The notes: a model not told the origin generated them from the sequence alone. A stretch of 35,144 nucleotides of DNA from Alphaproteobacteria bacterium RIFCSPLOWO2_01_FULL_40_26 (GCA_001767955.1 MEMO01000035.1:21436-56579); one strand, 5' to 3'; shown: positions 9,101 through 17,759, counted from the stretch's first letter. Numbers and translations are program-made.

Positions 9101-12100
9101 CACTGATTGCAGCCGCTAAAACTCTCGATCCAGCAAAACTTTATGATTTATGCACAATCAGGCTGATAGCTGGATCAACCTTGGTAACAATCGATGAACT
9201 GACACGATTCATTACAGAATACCAAACCAAAACCGGCGACGAAAAAGCAGAATCATTAGCCACTTTTGTAACAGCAAAACTCGAGGCAGAATTACAACCT
9301 CTTTCCTCCAAGAAATCCGATTATTACACCACTAAACGTTTATTCCGTGATTATGAAGGAAGATTCAAAGAAGCGGGGTTAGATGGGGATGGCAGACAAA
9401 TCTTCACAGATGTCGCACACAATCTGAATCCACCAATAATCGAAAGAAGACATGACACACCAACAAGAAACTTTGAAATGAAGGTGAGGATTGGTGATGA
9501 AATAAAAACCGTAACAGAGAAGATGAGTTATGAAGAATTTCTTGTTTTGATCGGAGCTGATGATGGGGATGTTGTTAAATGTTCTCATCGCCTCCACGTC
9601 ACGAAAAACCCACAAATAAGTAGGCAATGTTTTGAAGATCGAGACCAGATGCGGAAGGTTTGGGATGAAAATATGGTATATAAGTGGTTGCCCGATAATC
9701 GGATGATATTTTTTATTAATCTAACCATCGATAAACAACCAGAGGCCTCACTTCAAATTCCACCAGAAAGGCGGATGAAGTACCAACCAATATTTGAAGC
9801 CGCCTTAAAAGCAGGCGAGACCACCAATACCCAATCAACATTCCACGATTTCTGTCTGGAATTATTATTCATGAAAGCCGTGGTCGGCGAGAGGGAAATG
9901 GATTTGAAAGATGTGAGAAGATTAAGAGGAATTGAAAGAGAGCTAATAGGATTTATTAAAGAAAAACTGGGAATAGCCAACTTCACAACTTTTGATGCCA
10001 ACAAAGAACAGATAATTTCCCTCTTTGACACCATCGCACTTCTTAACCAAAAATTCCCCAATGATCTGGAAGTAATTTTAACCGCATTTCGACATAACGA
10101 ATCTTTAAATATCACTGACGAAAACCGAAATTTTTTCCTCAAAAGACTAAAATTATTCGCCACTTCCTGCGAAAAAGATTTTCCGATAGATTTCTTTTAT
10201 TATTGCCTTGAGAACAAAAACCTGAATCCGGGATTAATCAGAAGAGTCGTCGACAACCCGCTGGTTAAAACAGAAACCAAGGAAAAATATGTTATTTTGC
10301 AACCAGATGTGGTTGCGATAGTTGGACTTGATGAAGTCGGCACAAGATTACAGGCCTTATTTGAGAGATGTAAAAAGGATGATAAACATGATTTTGATCC
10401 TGATTTGCTGGATAGAATTTATGGCAAGGCAATTCATTTTATAAACCAAATTTCCTTTTCAGAAGGGATTGATGATATTGCATCATTAAACAGATATGCC
10501 CGCTCCTATTGCTCCCGCATCACCGACATTTTACAGGCAATCGAAGGTTATGTTGAAACTCTGGAAACAGAAAGAGACCCGCTTGAGAAATTTAGAATCA
10601 AGCAAAACATTGATAATCTGGTTAAAATAATCGAAGCCGGCTTTGCTTTGGAAACAGATGAAGATCATAAAAGCTATCTCAAATTTCTTGATTACACCAT
10701 AGAAACACTGATCCGCGGTGGAAGAACAGACACAACAAAAGCATGCGCTGATTGGGAACATTACCAGCATTTAGCCCTTAATTTCCTTGAGCATTCAAAA
10801 ATCGAAAATGTCGATAAATTCACCAAATTCTGTAATCTTGTTTTGGAAAAAGAACATGGAGGATGTGAAAAATTAAGAGACTTATACACCGATACCCACA
10901 CCCATTTCGACAAACTGACCAGCTATTTTGATGATGATAATGCGGATTATAGACAGCTGCAGGAACAAGGTGAAGAGCTTAAAAAATTAGAACAAGACAG
11001 AGCTGCATTTGATACAACTCAGGAAGAACTAGAAACAAAAAGTGAATCACTAAAAAAACTGCAAGAATATGCTAAACGAGCGATAGCAGGATTAACAAAA
11101 CTTGGTTCAGATCGGCTTAGTGCATATAAACTATTTCGTCTACAAGATGATTTTAGGAAGGATAAATTTAATGAAACTGTACCAGGACATTATGCAATAT
11201 TTTCTAAACTCATAACGGAAATAGAAAATCTATTAACAGCAATAAAACTCATAGGCGAAGAACCAAGCTCCACAAAATTGATGAGAGAGAAATTGATAAA
11301 AGAGATGGAGGAAGAACTAGATGGATTAAATTATGATAATAACGAAGCTGAAAATATAGCCTCAATAATCCAACATCTCGATTCCGAAATCTCCAAAACA
11401 GAAAAATCCCTGAAGGAAGTCAGTGGTGATTTCGATGGTTATGTCAAAAGGCTACAAACCGCAACCGATCGTGATCCAACCGGAAGTCGTGATGTTGATT
11501 TGCACGTACAATTCGATGATTCATCCCTGTTTCTTGCCGATCGCATTAATCGTTTGATCAGTCAAGGTAGAGAAGAAGATGCCGGTCATATTCGCAGACA
11601 AATCCGGCTTCGCAGACAAATCCAGCATAGCTTTCATCTGATAAATAGCGTCGGCAGAGTATATGCCAAATTTAGCAAGAAAGACCTTCAGGAAAAAATA
11701 AAAAAGGTCAGTCAATCCTTGTCAAACAGCGTGGATTTAGCTCCCGAAAAAAAATACGGCGCGCAAATAGAATTGCTTGCCTTGCTGCGTGAATCATGTT
11801 TTCGCGTTGATCACAAATTTGCCTATTCAACACAATTTTTGCCGATTCTTTATCTGATGCATGCAGATGAAGATGGCGCCAAAAAGCTAATGGCTGAAAT
11901 TGCCACCGGACAAGGCAAAAGTCTGATCACGGCGCTTTACAGCTCATTTCAGGCTTTATCCGGCAATGCGGTTCATATCACCTCTTCAACCGATGCCCTT
12001 TCAATCAGGGATTATTTTGAGAATAAACGTTTCTACGAATATATCGGCCTCGAATCCTTCTACATAGACAATAACGGCATCAGCAAAGGTGGCGCCTACA

Positions 12101-15100
12101 AAAAGGGCGCGATTTATCATTCCAGCCAAAGCAATCTCTATTTCTTCTGCGCCAAAGCGCATCTTGAAGGCAGATCGGGAGTTGTTGCGGTGGGAGACCG
12201 TGTTCTAATCTCCGATGAAGCAGATACCATGCTTGACAACAAAACCACCTGGAGATTGGCGGTTGGGGATGAAAGGGAAAATAAGCTGAAAGATTTATAT
12301 CCGATTGTTAACGGATTCTATGCCGAAAATAAGGATGAAATCGACGATATTCCAGCCCTAGAGGATGGTCAAGAGGAGGCAGCAAATGAAATTGCCAGGA
12401 GTTTTCTTGATCTGTTAAGAAGGGATTATCTCGATTTATACAACGCCTTAAATGATTCAGTCGGCAATAGTGAAGAATTACTGCTAGATAAGGCAAAATC
12501 CCTGCTGGCCTCCGCGCGCTACGCCGCAACTCTTGCGGAAGGCAAGGATTACATGGTTGAAGCGATAGAAACCAAAATCCGGGAAGCTGGTGAAGAAAAG
12601 GTTCGAAAGGTCAATGTCGCAAGAATCATCAAATCTTCCGGCGAGCCGGATCGTTATTCATCATGGGGAGACGGTGTACAACAATTGCTTCACGCAAGAC
12701 TTGAAAGAGAAGGAGGGGGAAAATTCGCCTGCGAAGTTGAAAATCTTTCTCTAACTGCCGGAACCGGAAGACAATTAACCAAATATTTCGGCCATTTTGT
12801 TGGCATCACCGGAACGATGGGCGTTGAGGAAGATTTGGATTTACTACGCGAAACATTCGGCGTTCAGGATGCGGTCAATATTCCAACTCACCGGATTTCC
12901 AGAAGAAAAGATTTGGATGGGGTGATGGTTGATGATGATGCCGCGCAAGTTGAACTATTGACAGAAATCTGCCGAGGAGATCACGAAGACGCCGCACAAA
13001 ATCGTGAAGATCAACAACCAATGCTGGTAATTTGCGACACTATGCGCGCTGCTGATGAGTTGTTTGAAAAAATGAAGTCTGATACCAATGTTCAAATCAT
13101 CTCCGGCAGAGAAACAACTTTTGAACTGGAACGTAAACTGGAAAGAGCCTCAAAAAAAGGCATCGTCACAATTTCCACTCCATTTTCCGGACGCGGAACC
13201 GACATCAAAACTGATCATCCAAAAGGACTTTATACCGTGCTGCTTTCAGTATTTCCCGATCGCACCACCGCACAGGTTAAAGGCAGAAGCGGCAGAAATG
13301 GCTGGCCAGGAAAAACCATCTCGATCATCGATCGCAAGAAATATGCAGCAATTCTTGATACACATGGCGAAAAAGTGCCAGACTGCAAAGATCCGGCAGA
13401 AACACAAATCAGCTACATCAGAAAACAACTCTACGCCAAAGACCGCGAAAGCACCAAACTACAAGTTGCGGAATCGGAAGCAGCCGAAGATCTGTTTCTA
13501 CAATTTTGCCACTATAAGAGAGCGATCATGGCCAATAATGATCGCTTTGCCCCGGACGAAGTCAGCACCCTGTCCTCCGATCTTGATAAAAGATTTGCCA
13601 GCTTCATGAGCAGCAAATTCGCTTATTACAAAAACCAATATGAGCTGGGAGAAGAGTTTGATAAAGACCAGTTTGATAAGGCGGTTGAGGAACCATTGCT
13701 TGAGGAGTGGGAAGGTTTTATCGAAAAACAGCTATTGTCGGAATTAAGGCTTAAGCCGGAAGAAGATAAAAAACTTGAAACACAAAGCGAAGAATTGGCG
13801 CAAAAAATAAGATCAGAAGTTGATACAAATATTAGAAGTTATCAAGCCACTCTGAACGCGCAGGCTGGAATGGCGTCTTTCCACGAAAGAGCAAAGGTAA
13901 CTGCCGATTATGCGCAACAGAGAAGGGCTTTCTATCACTATCATAGAAGAACTTATAGCGACGAGGATGAGGAGGTAAGATCACTATCACAAAAAGCCAG
14001 AGATGCGATTCACAAAGAGATGGCGCTCAGAAAAGTATGTGTTCCAACCGGAGAATTAAGTTATGAAATTTATCACCAACTTTATCTTGGAAAGGCAGGA
14101 AATTACACGGGGATGCAGCTTCATATGCTATCCATGGCTCATCTGCATGATCATGGATATAAAATAAAAGGCCTTAGCGAAGAAATAGCAGAAACTGAAG
14201 AAGGAAAAATAAATGGAGTTGTAAGCCTGCAGGAAATGATCACAACATCTCAAATCGGATTTGTTGTTCCAAAAACAGGGGAAGGAAAGCAAAAATTAAA
14301 ACAGCAATTAAAAGAGGTTTTGAAGGGGTTGTTAGATGGAGAGCCTAAGGAAGTAGAAAATGAAAAAGATTTAAGCCCTAAAGAGTTTGTTAAAGCATTC
14401 CTTGAAGCAAATCCAATTCCAAACATCACTTTCGGCCGAGAAGGAGAAGAAATACTCGAGAAAAAAGAAGAATATGTTGATGATGACAATGAGCTGTATG
14501 TCTTAAATTTTGAAGATTTAGCAAGTCGAAAAAAGTTTAAAGAAAAAGCAAAAATACCGGATCAAAAAGCAAAAATACCGGATCAAGAAGATGGTATTAA
14601 ATGGGTTTTTAGCCAGCCCGCTACCAAAAATCTCACACAAAAACATGACTGGTTCTGGGGCAGAAACAAAGATCACAAAAATGTGATTTTATTTTATCCG
14701 CAGGAAAGTTTGGAGAAAGCGCTGGAGAAAAAAGGGAAAATTCAAGAAGAAGCAATACAAGCCAAGCTTGATGCAGGAGAAGATTTTAAAATCATGGTGC
14801 CATTGTCAAATGGCGAAGTTGTTTATGTTGATTGGGATAAATTTTCTTCCACTGAAGCAATAGAAAACACTGAATGGCAAGAATTTAAAGCAAGAGTAGC
14901 AACAGTTGAAGCAAGTGAGAAAAGATCACAACACGAATCCCTAACCAAACAACAAATCGCTTCCCTATTCATCCGCGAAATTTTAAGCGGCCGTGAGACT
15001 GGCAGCAAACCAAAAACTATTCCCGAGGAAGACAGCAAATTCGCAACCTTCAGAGATGAGCTATTATGCGAAGACAATGCCAGCTTCACTCGCGCTTTAG

Positions 15101-16377
15101 GATATCATGTTGAAAGCGTAAAAAGAGGCAAGGCCGAAGATGGCGCAAGCGAACATTCGGATGATAGCAGTGAAATTATGAGTAACGGATTGTTCCGCGA
15201 AGAAAGCGTTAACATTAAACGATTTGATACAGTTCGCGATGCCTTATGTGATGAATGCAGCACTGATTTTGATCTTTCAAAAGCAACACGAGACTTAATA
15301 ACCCAAATCACAACAATTCCCGATTGTAAACACGACACATGCGACGATTTCATCGTGCCAAATATGCCGGAAATGAGCGACCTGCTGAAAAGATTTGCCA
15401 AAGAAAGAAATCTGGATCTGGAAGATGAGGTGGTTGGAGAAGGAAGAAAAGAGGATGAAAAAGAAATAGTCTTCACCTTAAGAGGAGATACGGCCAAACG
15501 TGGCTTTTGTGAAAGGTTGCAAGAATATGTCACACAAAAACGAGTGAATTTAACAGACCTGATTGATCAGGTCAAAAATCACCTGAATCTGCACAAATTT
15601 GAAGATAGAGATAAAAAGAAAAAAATCGGAAAATTTTATTTTGACAAAGAAAGTGAAGATATTTTTGTTCAAAATAAGGAAGGAAAATTAGAAAAACTTC
15701 CATGGTGCAAGAGAGAAGGAGCTTTGAAAGCAATGTTGGCAACTCTCAATACAGAGAGAGAAGCTAACACACCGGCTTATGTGATAGAGCTAGCCTTTAT
15801 CAAAGCCAATGGCATGGACAGAAAATTCCATCTATCCAAAAAAGATTTTGAACAAGAAGGATTGTCAGAAACAATAGATGCGGAAACAATAAAATTAATG
15901 GCTTTGCGACCGGAAAAAGATCAAAATCCTGCCGTGTTATATTATCCTGAATTTGTTGGTCTAACCATTGATTTCGAAAGGGTTGATCAAGAATATCTCG
16001 AAAAATTTTTTAAACACGCCTTCTATGCCGATTTCCGCAAATGCACCATTAAGAACCTTGATTTATCAGGCATGACGCCGGAGATGAAGAAAACCATAGA
16101 CACCATGGTTTTTCACAATTGCACTTTTAAAGATGTTACACTGCCAGCACCAGAAGATTTTCGGTTTAAATGGTCAAGTATCACAGCGGCTAGTGGAATA
16201 GAGGAAAAAAATCTTGAACCAAAACCAACAATAAAACCGAGAGAAACAAGCAAGCTTGACCAATCGGCAGAAAGACAAAGATCGCAGGAAAGACTACGCC
16301 CATCCCCATCAACCATACCAACCAGCGCCACTCAATTAGCTATGGCAAGATGCGGAATCGCAGCTGCAGCAGCTTAA
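3133..16377 (+). CDS. Giant protein (4414 aa) with a permuted USP-like ubiquitin protease region and a SecA-like ATPase region
   Basis: The protein is about 500 kDa. Residues 1-130 are not recognised. Residues about 135-425 carry ubiquitin-specific protease landmarks in permuted order: QEDAGEFL (199-206), LKRF (294-297), the His box with H345, WYCYND (357-362), then the Cys box NTGNSCYLN with C406. Residues 430-500 are a Ser/charged linker. A Gln/Glu run sits at 1358-1376. A coiled coil with repeated Glu/Lys lies around 2600-2700. Residues about 2875-3420 form a SecA-type motor: ATGQGKS Walker A (K2929), DEAD Walker B (3028-3031), GITGT (3224-3228), GRGTD (3353-3357) and GRSGR (3384-3388). 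The rest is helical and not recognised; the tail is Ala-rich. The GTG start overlaps the ybeY stop; the next in-frame ATG is 3265. A role as a host-directed effector is inference. Confidence 0.85.
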   Translation: MRIYRQLKNIIDHLPTAKRAEAVLAAFHCKVHYKGLSAKELHEAMALAAAKAGGIKEADMPQFLHDNCGYEEGDARALLDRTGDFKTLVDEAVSDVSTASRKQEITEILPEHAAIDDDPKFKDILVAIARSSANTDQAYRFKHFIYEMYAQQRAYIRFQQAVGKHVETPDQRVRSRDLLLTEVASYSQAVRDRMSAGTQEDAGEFLTPLFDALYESNPLLEEMTSKPDDTTHAESTVLTPCNVIHLDVPSEATTVTKVTEMFTQFCGEERVQTGKIQHREIKVAQPTQDVMVILKRFQYTERGSVKIRYRVTLDNISLPVQETGENKTYTATAFVVHTGSPSSGHYVAYIKESDEKWYCYNDSSRTEISGDALTAAMGDAYLVKYSPPKANLPDKQEGTKNTGNSCYLNAAFAFALSFTSLHESEKERRAPDLDIDAESGLFDTGADIGSREKKETSQSTQSRSRTFSRSSKPAAKDLEEKKQVREERGKKLLRDFKELSDSDEIHPKLKAIRYQVQVARRAKEITATTQTQIMVEVGVLIQEICDKYRESDDDIVKGGFRDELLICFDRLATYLKADFKTIATISDTIKNVKNLVPFEVDTAAEDADIAGTDEVKKRIAKAQKARKIAEKKLEVETLRANIYQAFLGSLPPKLERDEVEAVIDLIGKMKFVSPRDMGEEGEIDEEGKASPELKHYRILCLKNFLDRAYPTKGGATISVEDLNHVITFITEQHLTLDEVKELLGGCNIDLSTEEVQTAIRQLYKRHLTTDLEAIHWYDEGETDEITQPQGYAEWEEHKVEIKTCGQTFIEEEINSVALEAKDDLPSFFDKLAKKEKEIYERELRKKALYCLYEVIREQYEYTVVDKIHSRKGWWESGASDIERAIQAFPALLDQLKKLIDHIDEDEAKKTTEKLLNKFSFLRQVRLEDGTGKSKLYAALRAVSEGGVTYTNGRTINKTGAGTLSKLGDFFIPLDFLPLEAARSEEDQYYESVYVTFGDFRRLEDGTDKGILEWSLECISGQITRLGEDKFAEIEFQFDGEQTKTHKVVAYKKDGVNKCKVIFYIRENPGEEEERLINAFVANHKELLARICSTPKYQNFAAALVDLAEKGISANDLASGYQQLFQREYLQAIESGKRDVVMSDVIDPLGLPAILDAIYHKHIHLDRLEVSFRAQAVLLPELEKFYSKQRDEDKLPPAHVFVKELVIREDEFADKNNLRDSLFYLAKLGIKKLTLISRNPKVLNHKQHQNEILELLHFIEKNELDIELDYPFYYHPRQEEKDAARAVVRKIRAKAADDAVSEISDEEEETDAKKPVGKEGGAVKVRFEERPTTSPESVKGHGHARLVSGKASVSVEQTQALQQEQEQEQEQEQEEEMDENQRFNEDRLIRRRNIYQKSHGPGGKLKFPETLKARNEEELQTAWDQITGMTGIAGDGVKFADERARISAMTIDAAEMLYSYWNDGIFAPGLNLLYLPEGFYLCKRGDDIVLDFNISRKSAKSPYPRLTFDRVREYAYHDDIYNYAALGRPGFRNYLMGCVGADETKQNIETRYSRLFTDREDYQIPFFKCLYHGDLSSLKTFLTICENIKHSVGEERFSLFKQFFLDPVTANQNSGFNFFIETEHLELLNRLCSMSETEQNFFFYLAGRNREIAPNLNPLYLIDSFIEFRRTLDSFGITDENFPTKFDLQGDGDMRVLLYRMTKILTHKACEGKRPEILRQICAGEISLAEKGAYHALFVDGFEQLDKGMELSPDRMGRTYSYARSLTELRNLDVEYAELAVNFLRHIATPVKNPTEKKIVFEEYTDEFGHKVSALEQAKNFLADLENLEGIGEDKGIGKDKGIGEEDKKNLLKLLIDFPPQQHYRKGYIDFLYFIIKSKIPSFCQLCETIKDNKPSFDDLAFIAAATQKYPNDKVRVFTENLTKTKGHDWKFYSRIFQNIAARTSEFFDFNEAFKLLEPGCNPSTETDLFPQIFTLLTLVRIRYTSEQLDALIAAAKTLDPAKLYDLCTIRLIAGSTLVTIDELTRFITEYQTKTGDEKAESLATFVTAKLEAELQPLSSKKSDYYTTKRLFRDYEGRFKEAGLDGDGRQIFTDVAHNLNPPIIERRHDTPTRNFEMKVRIGDEIKTVTEKMSYEEFLVLIGADDGDVVKCSHRLHVTKNPQISRQCFEDRDQMRKVWDENMVYKWLPDNRMIFFINLTIDKQPEASLQIPPERRMKYQPIFEAALKAGETTNTQSTFHDFCLELLFMKAVVGEREMDLKDVRRLRGIERELIGFIKEKLGIANFTTFDANKEQIISLFDTIALLNQKFPNDLEVILTAFRHNESLNITDENRNFFLKRLKLFATSCEKDFPIDFFYYCLENKNLNPGLIRRVVDNPLVKTETKEKYVILQPDVVAIVGLDEVGTRLQALFERCKKDDKHDFDPDLLDRIYGKAIHFINQISFSEGIDDIASLNRYARSYCSRITDILQAIEGYVETLETERDPLEKFRIKQNIDNLVKIIEAGFALETDEDHKSYLKFLDYTIETLIRGGRTDTTKACADWEHYQHLALNFLEHSKIENVDKFTKFCNLVLEKEHGGCEKLRDLYTDTHTHFDKLTSYFDDDNADYRQLQEQGEELKKLEQDRAAFDTTQEELETKSESLKKLQEYAKRAIAGLTKLGSDRLSAYKLFRLQDDFRKDKFNETVPGHYAIFSKLITEIENLLTAIKLIGEEPSSTKLMREKLIKEMEEELDGLNYDNNEAENIASIIQHLDSEISKTEKSLKEVSGDFDGYVKRLQTATDRDPTGSRDVDLHVQFDDSSLFLADRINRLISQGREEDAGHIRRQIRLRRQIQHSFHLINSVGRVYAKFSKKDLQEKIKKVSQSLSNSVDLAPEKKYGAQIELLALLRESCFRVDHKFAYSTQFLPILYLMHADEDGAKKLMAEIATGQGKSLITALYSSFQALSGNAVHITSSTDALSIRDYFENKRFYEYIGLESFYIDNNGISKGGAYKKGAIYHSSQSNLYFFCAKAHLEGRSGVVAVGDRVLISDEADTMLDNKTTWRLAVGDERENKLKDLYPIVNGFYAENKDEIDDIPALEDGQEEAANEIARSFLDLLRRDYLDLYNALNDSVGNSEELLLDKAKSLLASARYAATLAEGKDYMVEAIETKIREAGEEKVRKVNVARIIKSSGEPDRYSSWGDGVQQLLHARLEREGGGKFACEVENLSLTAGTGRQLTKYFGHFVGITGTMGVEEDLDLLRETFGVQDAVNIPTHRISRRKDLDGVMVDDDAAQVELLTEICRGDHEDAAQNREDQQPMLVICDTMRAADELFEKMKSDTNVQIISGRETTFELERKLERASKKGIVTISTPFSGRGTDIKTDHPKGLYTVLLSVFPDRTTAQVKGRSGRNGWPGKTISIIDRKKYAAILDTHGEKVPDCKDPAETQISYIRKQLYAKDRESTKLQVAESEAAEDLFLQFCHYKRAIMANNDRFAPDEVSTLSSDLDKRFASFMSSKFAYYKNQYELGEEFDKDQFDKAVEEPLLEEWEGFIEKQLLSELRLKPEEDKKLETQSEELAQKIRSEVDTNIRSYQATLNAQAGMASFHERAKVTADYAQQRRAFYHYHRRTYSDEDEEVRSLSQKARDAIHKEMALRKVCVPTGELSYEIYHQLYLGKAGNYTGMQLHMLSMAHLHDHGYKIKGLSEEIAETEEGKINGVVSLQEMITTSQIGFVVPKTGEGKQKLKQQLKEVLKGLLDGEPKEVENEKDLSPKEFVKAFLEANPIPNITFGREGEEILEKKEEYVDDDNELYVLNFEDLASRKKFKEKAKIPDQKAKIPDQEDGIKWVFSQPATKNLTQKHDWFWGRNKDHKNVILFYPQESLEKALEKKGKIQEEAIQAKLDAGEDFKIMVPLSNGEVVYVDWDKFSSTEAIENTEWQEFKARVATVEASEKRSQHESLTKQQIASLFIREILSGRETGSKPKTIPEEDSKFATFRDELLCEDNASFTRALGYHVESVKRGKAEDGASEHSDDSSEIMSNGLFREESVNIKRFDTVRDALCDECSTDFDLSKATRDLITQITTIPDCKHDTCDDFIVPNMPEMSDLLKRFAKERNLDLEDEVVGEGRKEDEKEIVFTLRGDTAKRGFCERLQEYVTQKRVNLTDLIDQVKNHLNLHKFEDRDKKKKIGKFYFDKESEDIFVQNKEGKLEKLPWCKREGALKAMLATLNTEREANTPAYVIELAFIKANGMDRKFHLSKKDFEQEGLSETIDAETIKLMALRPEKDQNPAVLYYPEFVGLTIDFERVDQEYLEKFFKHAFYADFRKCTIKNLDLSGMTPEMKKTIDTMVFHNCTFKDVTLPAPEDFRFKWSSITAASGIEEKNLEPKPTIKPRETSKLDQSAERQRSQERLRPSPSTIPTSATQLAMARCGIAAAAA
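3535..4408 (+). other. Domain region: permuted USP-like cysteine protease
   Basis: In ordinary ubiquitin-specific proteases the order is Cys box, QQDAxEF helix, LKRF, His box. Here the QEDAGEFL helix comes first, then LKRF, then GHYVAY with H345 and YNDSS with N361/D362. Last comes N401-T-G-N-S-C406, matching the NxGxxC signature. N401 sits five residues before the Cys, as does the oxyanion Asn of USP7. H345 to D362 is 17 residues, the same spacing as H464-D481 in USP7, although aligning on the Trp would pick N361. All catalytic residues are present, so activity is plausible. I see no second Cys or His box elsewhere in the protein. Confidence 0.75.
11755..13392 (+). other. Domain region: SecA-like DEAD motor inside the giant protein
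   Basis: AEIATGQGKSLITA corresponds to the SecA Walker A segment AEMKTGEGKT, and LISDEADTML to the Walker B segment. Between Walker B and GITGT lie about 190 residues, enough for a PPXD-like insertion. After GITGT come an IPTHR/RRKD segment, TPFSGRGTDIK and QVKGRSGRNGWPG, which match motifs V and VI of SecA. This is not the housekeeping secA: the sequence is divergent and embedded in a 4414-residue protein. What it would translocate or remodel is unknown. Confidence 0.8.
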
Positions 16378-16476
16378 GAACCTGTCCTAAATCTTTTTTA
16401 ACCCCATATTTTACGGTTGTTCTTAAAATTTGTGTCCAGAAAAAACAGATCCTGAAACAAGTTCAGGATGACAATT
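16378..16476. repeat. Half of a palindromic element of the CCTGT/TTCAGGAT family
   Basis: AGAACCTGTCCTAAATC directly follows the giant gene's stop. It is followed by TTGTTCTTAAAATTTGTGTCC and GATCCTGAAACAAGTTCAGG, ending ATGACAA. The same sequence of blocks forms the left arm of the complete palindrome at 28635-28849. Here the right arm is absent and another nested element follows, so it looks like a truncated copy. No gene is visible in this part of the 439-bp gap. Confidence 0.6.
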
Positions 16477-16478
16477 AG

Positions 16479-16799
16479 CGCCAATTCCGAATAAGAACCT
16501 GCCTAAATTTTTCTCGATCTACTCCCCTCTCCCCTTGTGGGAGAGGGTTGGGGTGAGGGGTAAATTTTAAAACATCAATTCAGAAATTTTGGCCATGTCG
16601 CAAATCAACTTTCTGAAAAATCTGAACCCTTGATTTACAAGGGCTTGTCGAGTTTAAAAATGGTAAGAAATGGGGATTTGCGACAGTCCCATTTTGGAAA
16701 GAATCGATTAAAAAAGTTAATACCCCTCACCCTAACCCTCTCCCACAAGGGGAGAGGGAACTAATCGAGATTGGCTTGATGCCTTATCCGGAATTGGCG
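16479..16799. repeat. Nested palindromic repeat complex
   Basis: Three layers are visible. The outer arms CGCCAATTCCGAATAAG (16479-16495) and CTTATCCGGAATTGGCG (16783-16799) are inverted repeats with one mismatch. The middle arms are CCCCTCTCCCCTTGTGGGAG plus GGTTGGGGTGAGGGG (about 16523-16560) and their complement at about 16721-16759. The centre holds RPE-like copy 2 in full. The 439-bp gap between the giant gene and gshB contains only these repeats. The middle-arm sequence also forms the compact palindrome at 23800-23902. Confidence 0.75.
16591..16692 (+). repeat. RPE-like palindromic element, copy 2 (intergenic)
   Basis: Aligns without gaps to the hemH copy over the 33 codons, with the same ends (GTCGCAAATC and GATTTGCGAC). 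Although intergenic, it is open in the frame used in hemH: it would read HVANQLSEKSEPLIYKGLSS and then LKMVRNGDLRQS. The open frame in a non-coding copy suggests that the element family itself preserves a stop-free frame. Confidence 0.85.
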
Positions 16800-16816
16800 T
16801 AGATAAAGCTGCGGAA

Positions 16817-17755
16817 CTACAACCAATCTTCAATCCCATCCAGCACAACCTCCTCCAACCTCACTGAATCAAGCTGGTTGATTTGTGGAATGCAGGTTGG
16901 GGAAGTAACGTTGATTTCGGTTAGATAATCGCCGATCACATCAATTCCGACAAAAAATAATCCGCGTTTTTTTATCTCGGGGCCAATACGTTCGCAAATT
17001 TCTTTTTCCCTTTGCGACAATTGCATTTTTTGCGCCACGCCGCCGGTGTGAAGATTGGCGCGCACATTATCACTCTGCGGAACACGTGCCACACCGCCGG
17101 CAAATTTTCCATCAATCAGAATAATTCTTTTATCGCCAAATCTGACTTCCGGCAAAAATTTCTGCGCGATGAGAGAAGTTTGATAAGCTTTAGTCATCAG
17201 CTCAAAAACCGAAGCAAGATTTGGATCATTTTCCTCAAGCAATATCACACCTTCACCACCACAGCCGTAAAGCGGCTTGAGAATGATTTTGCCGTGTGTC
17301 TTGCGAAATTCCATAACCTTTTTGATTTCAGAAGTGATTAGGGTTGGCGGAGTTAAATCGGCAAATTCGGAGACAAAAATCTTTTCCGGACAATTTCTGA
17401 TTTCGCTTGGATCGTTAATAATCAAAACCTGATTTCTGATTTTTTCTAGAATGTAGGTTGAGGTGATGTAGTTCATGTCGAATGGCGGATCCTGCCGCAC
17501 TAAAACAACATCCATCTCGGTTAAATCGCGCTCCTTTGTTTCAAGAATTTCAAAGTGATTTTTTTTCTCCTTTTTGAGGCGGATTTTTTTTAGCGGCGCA
17601 AAAACTTTGCGCGCGGCAAAATCAAAATTTAGCTCACGCGGCAAATAATAAAAAATCTCATAACCGCGGTTTTGCGCGGCGAGAAGTATGGCAAAGGTTG
17701 AGTCGGATTCAATGTTGATGGATGAGAGCTCATCCATTTGAGCGACTAGTTTCAT
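16817..17755 (-). CDS. gshB: Glutathione synthetase
   Basis: The second step of glutathione synthesis: ATP-dependent joining of gamma-glutamylcysteine and glycine in the cytoplasm. The 312 residues match the bacterial GshB length (about 315). The N-terminal MDELSSINIESDSTFAI corresponds to the family's MDPIxxINxxxDSTFAL segment. VLVRQDPPFDMNYITSTYIL matches the conserved RxDPPFDxxY motif. The ATP-grasp lysine and Gly-rich loop appear as KPLYGCGGEGV, and the C-terminal INVTSPTCIPQIN matches the metal/ATP-binding NVTSPTG segment. The start is ATG 17755. A GCS2-type ligase at 25414-26595 could supply the first step, but the two genes are not in one operon. Palindromic repeats flank it on both sides. 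Confidence 0.95.
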   Translation of the reverse strand: MKLVAQMDELSSINIESDSTFAILLAAQNRGYEIFYYLPRELNFDFAARKVFAPLKKIRLKKEKKNHFEILETKERDLTEMDVVLVRQDPPFDMNYITSTYILEKIRNQVLIINDPSEIRNCPEKIFVSEFADLTPPTLITSEIKKVMEFRKTHGKIILKPLYGCGGEGVILLEENDPNLASVFELMTKAYQTSLIAQKFLPEVRFGDKRIILIDGKFAGGVARVPQSDNVRANLHTGGVAQKMQLSQREKEICERIGPEIKKRGLFFVGIDVIGDYLTEINVTSPTCIPQINQLDSVRLEEVVLDGIEDWL

Positions 17756-17759
17756 AAAT

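Noticed and set aside
11755-13392. Housekeeping secA
   Set aside because: The motor motifs match SecA, but the region is embedded in a 4414-residue protein and diverges strongly outside the motifs; secA proper would be a separate gene of about 900 residues.
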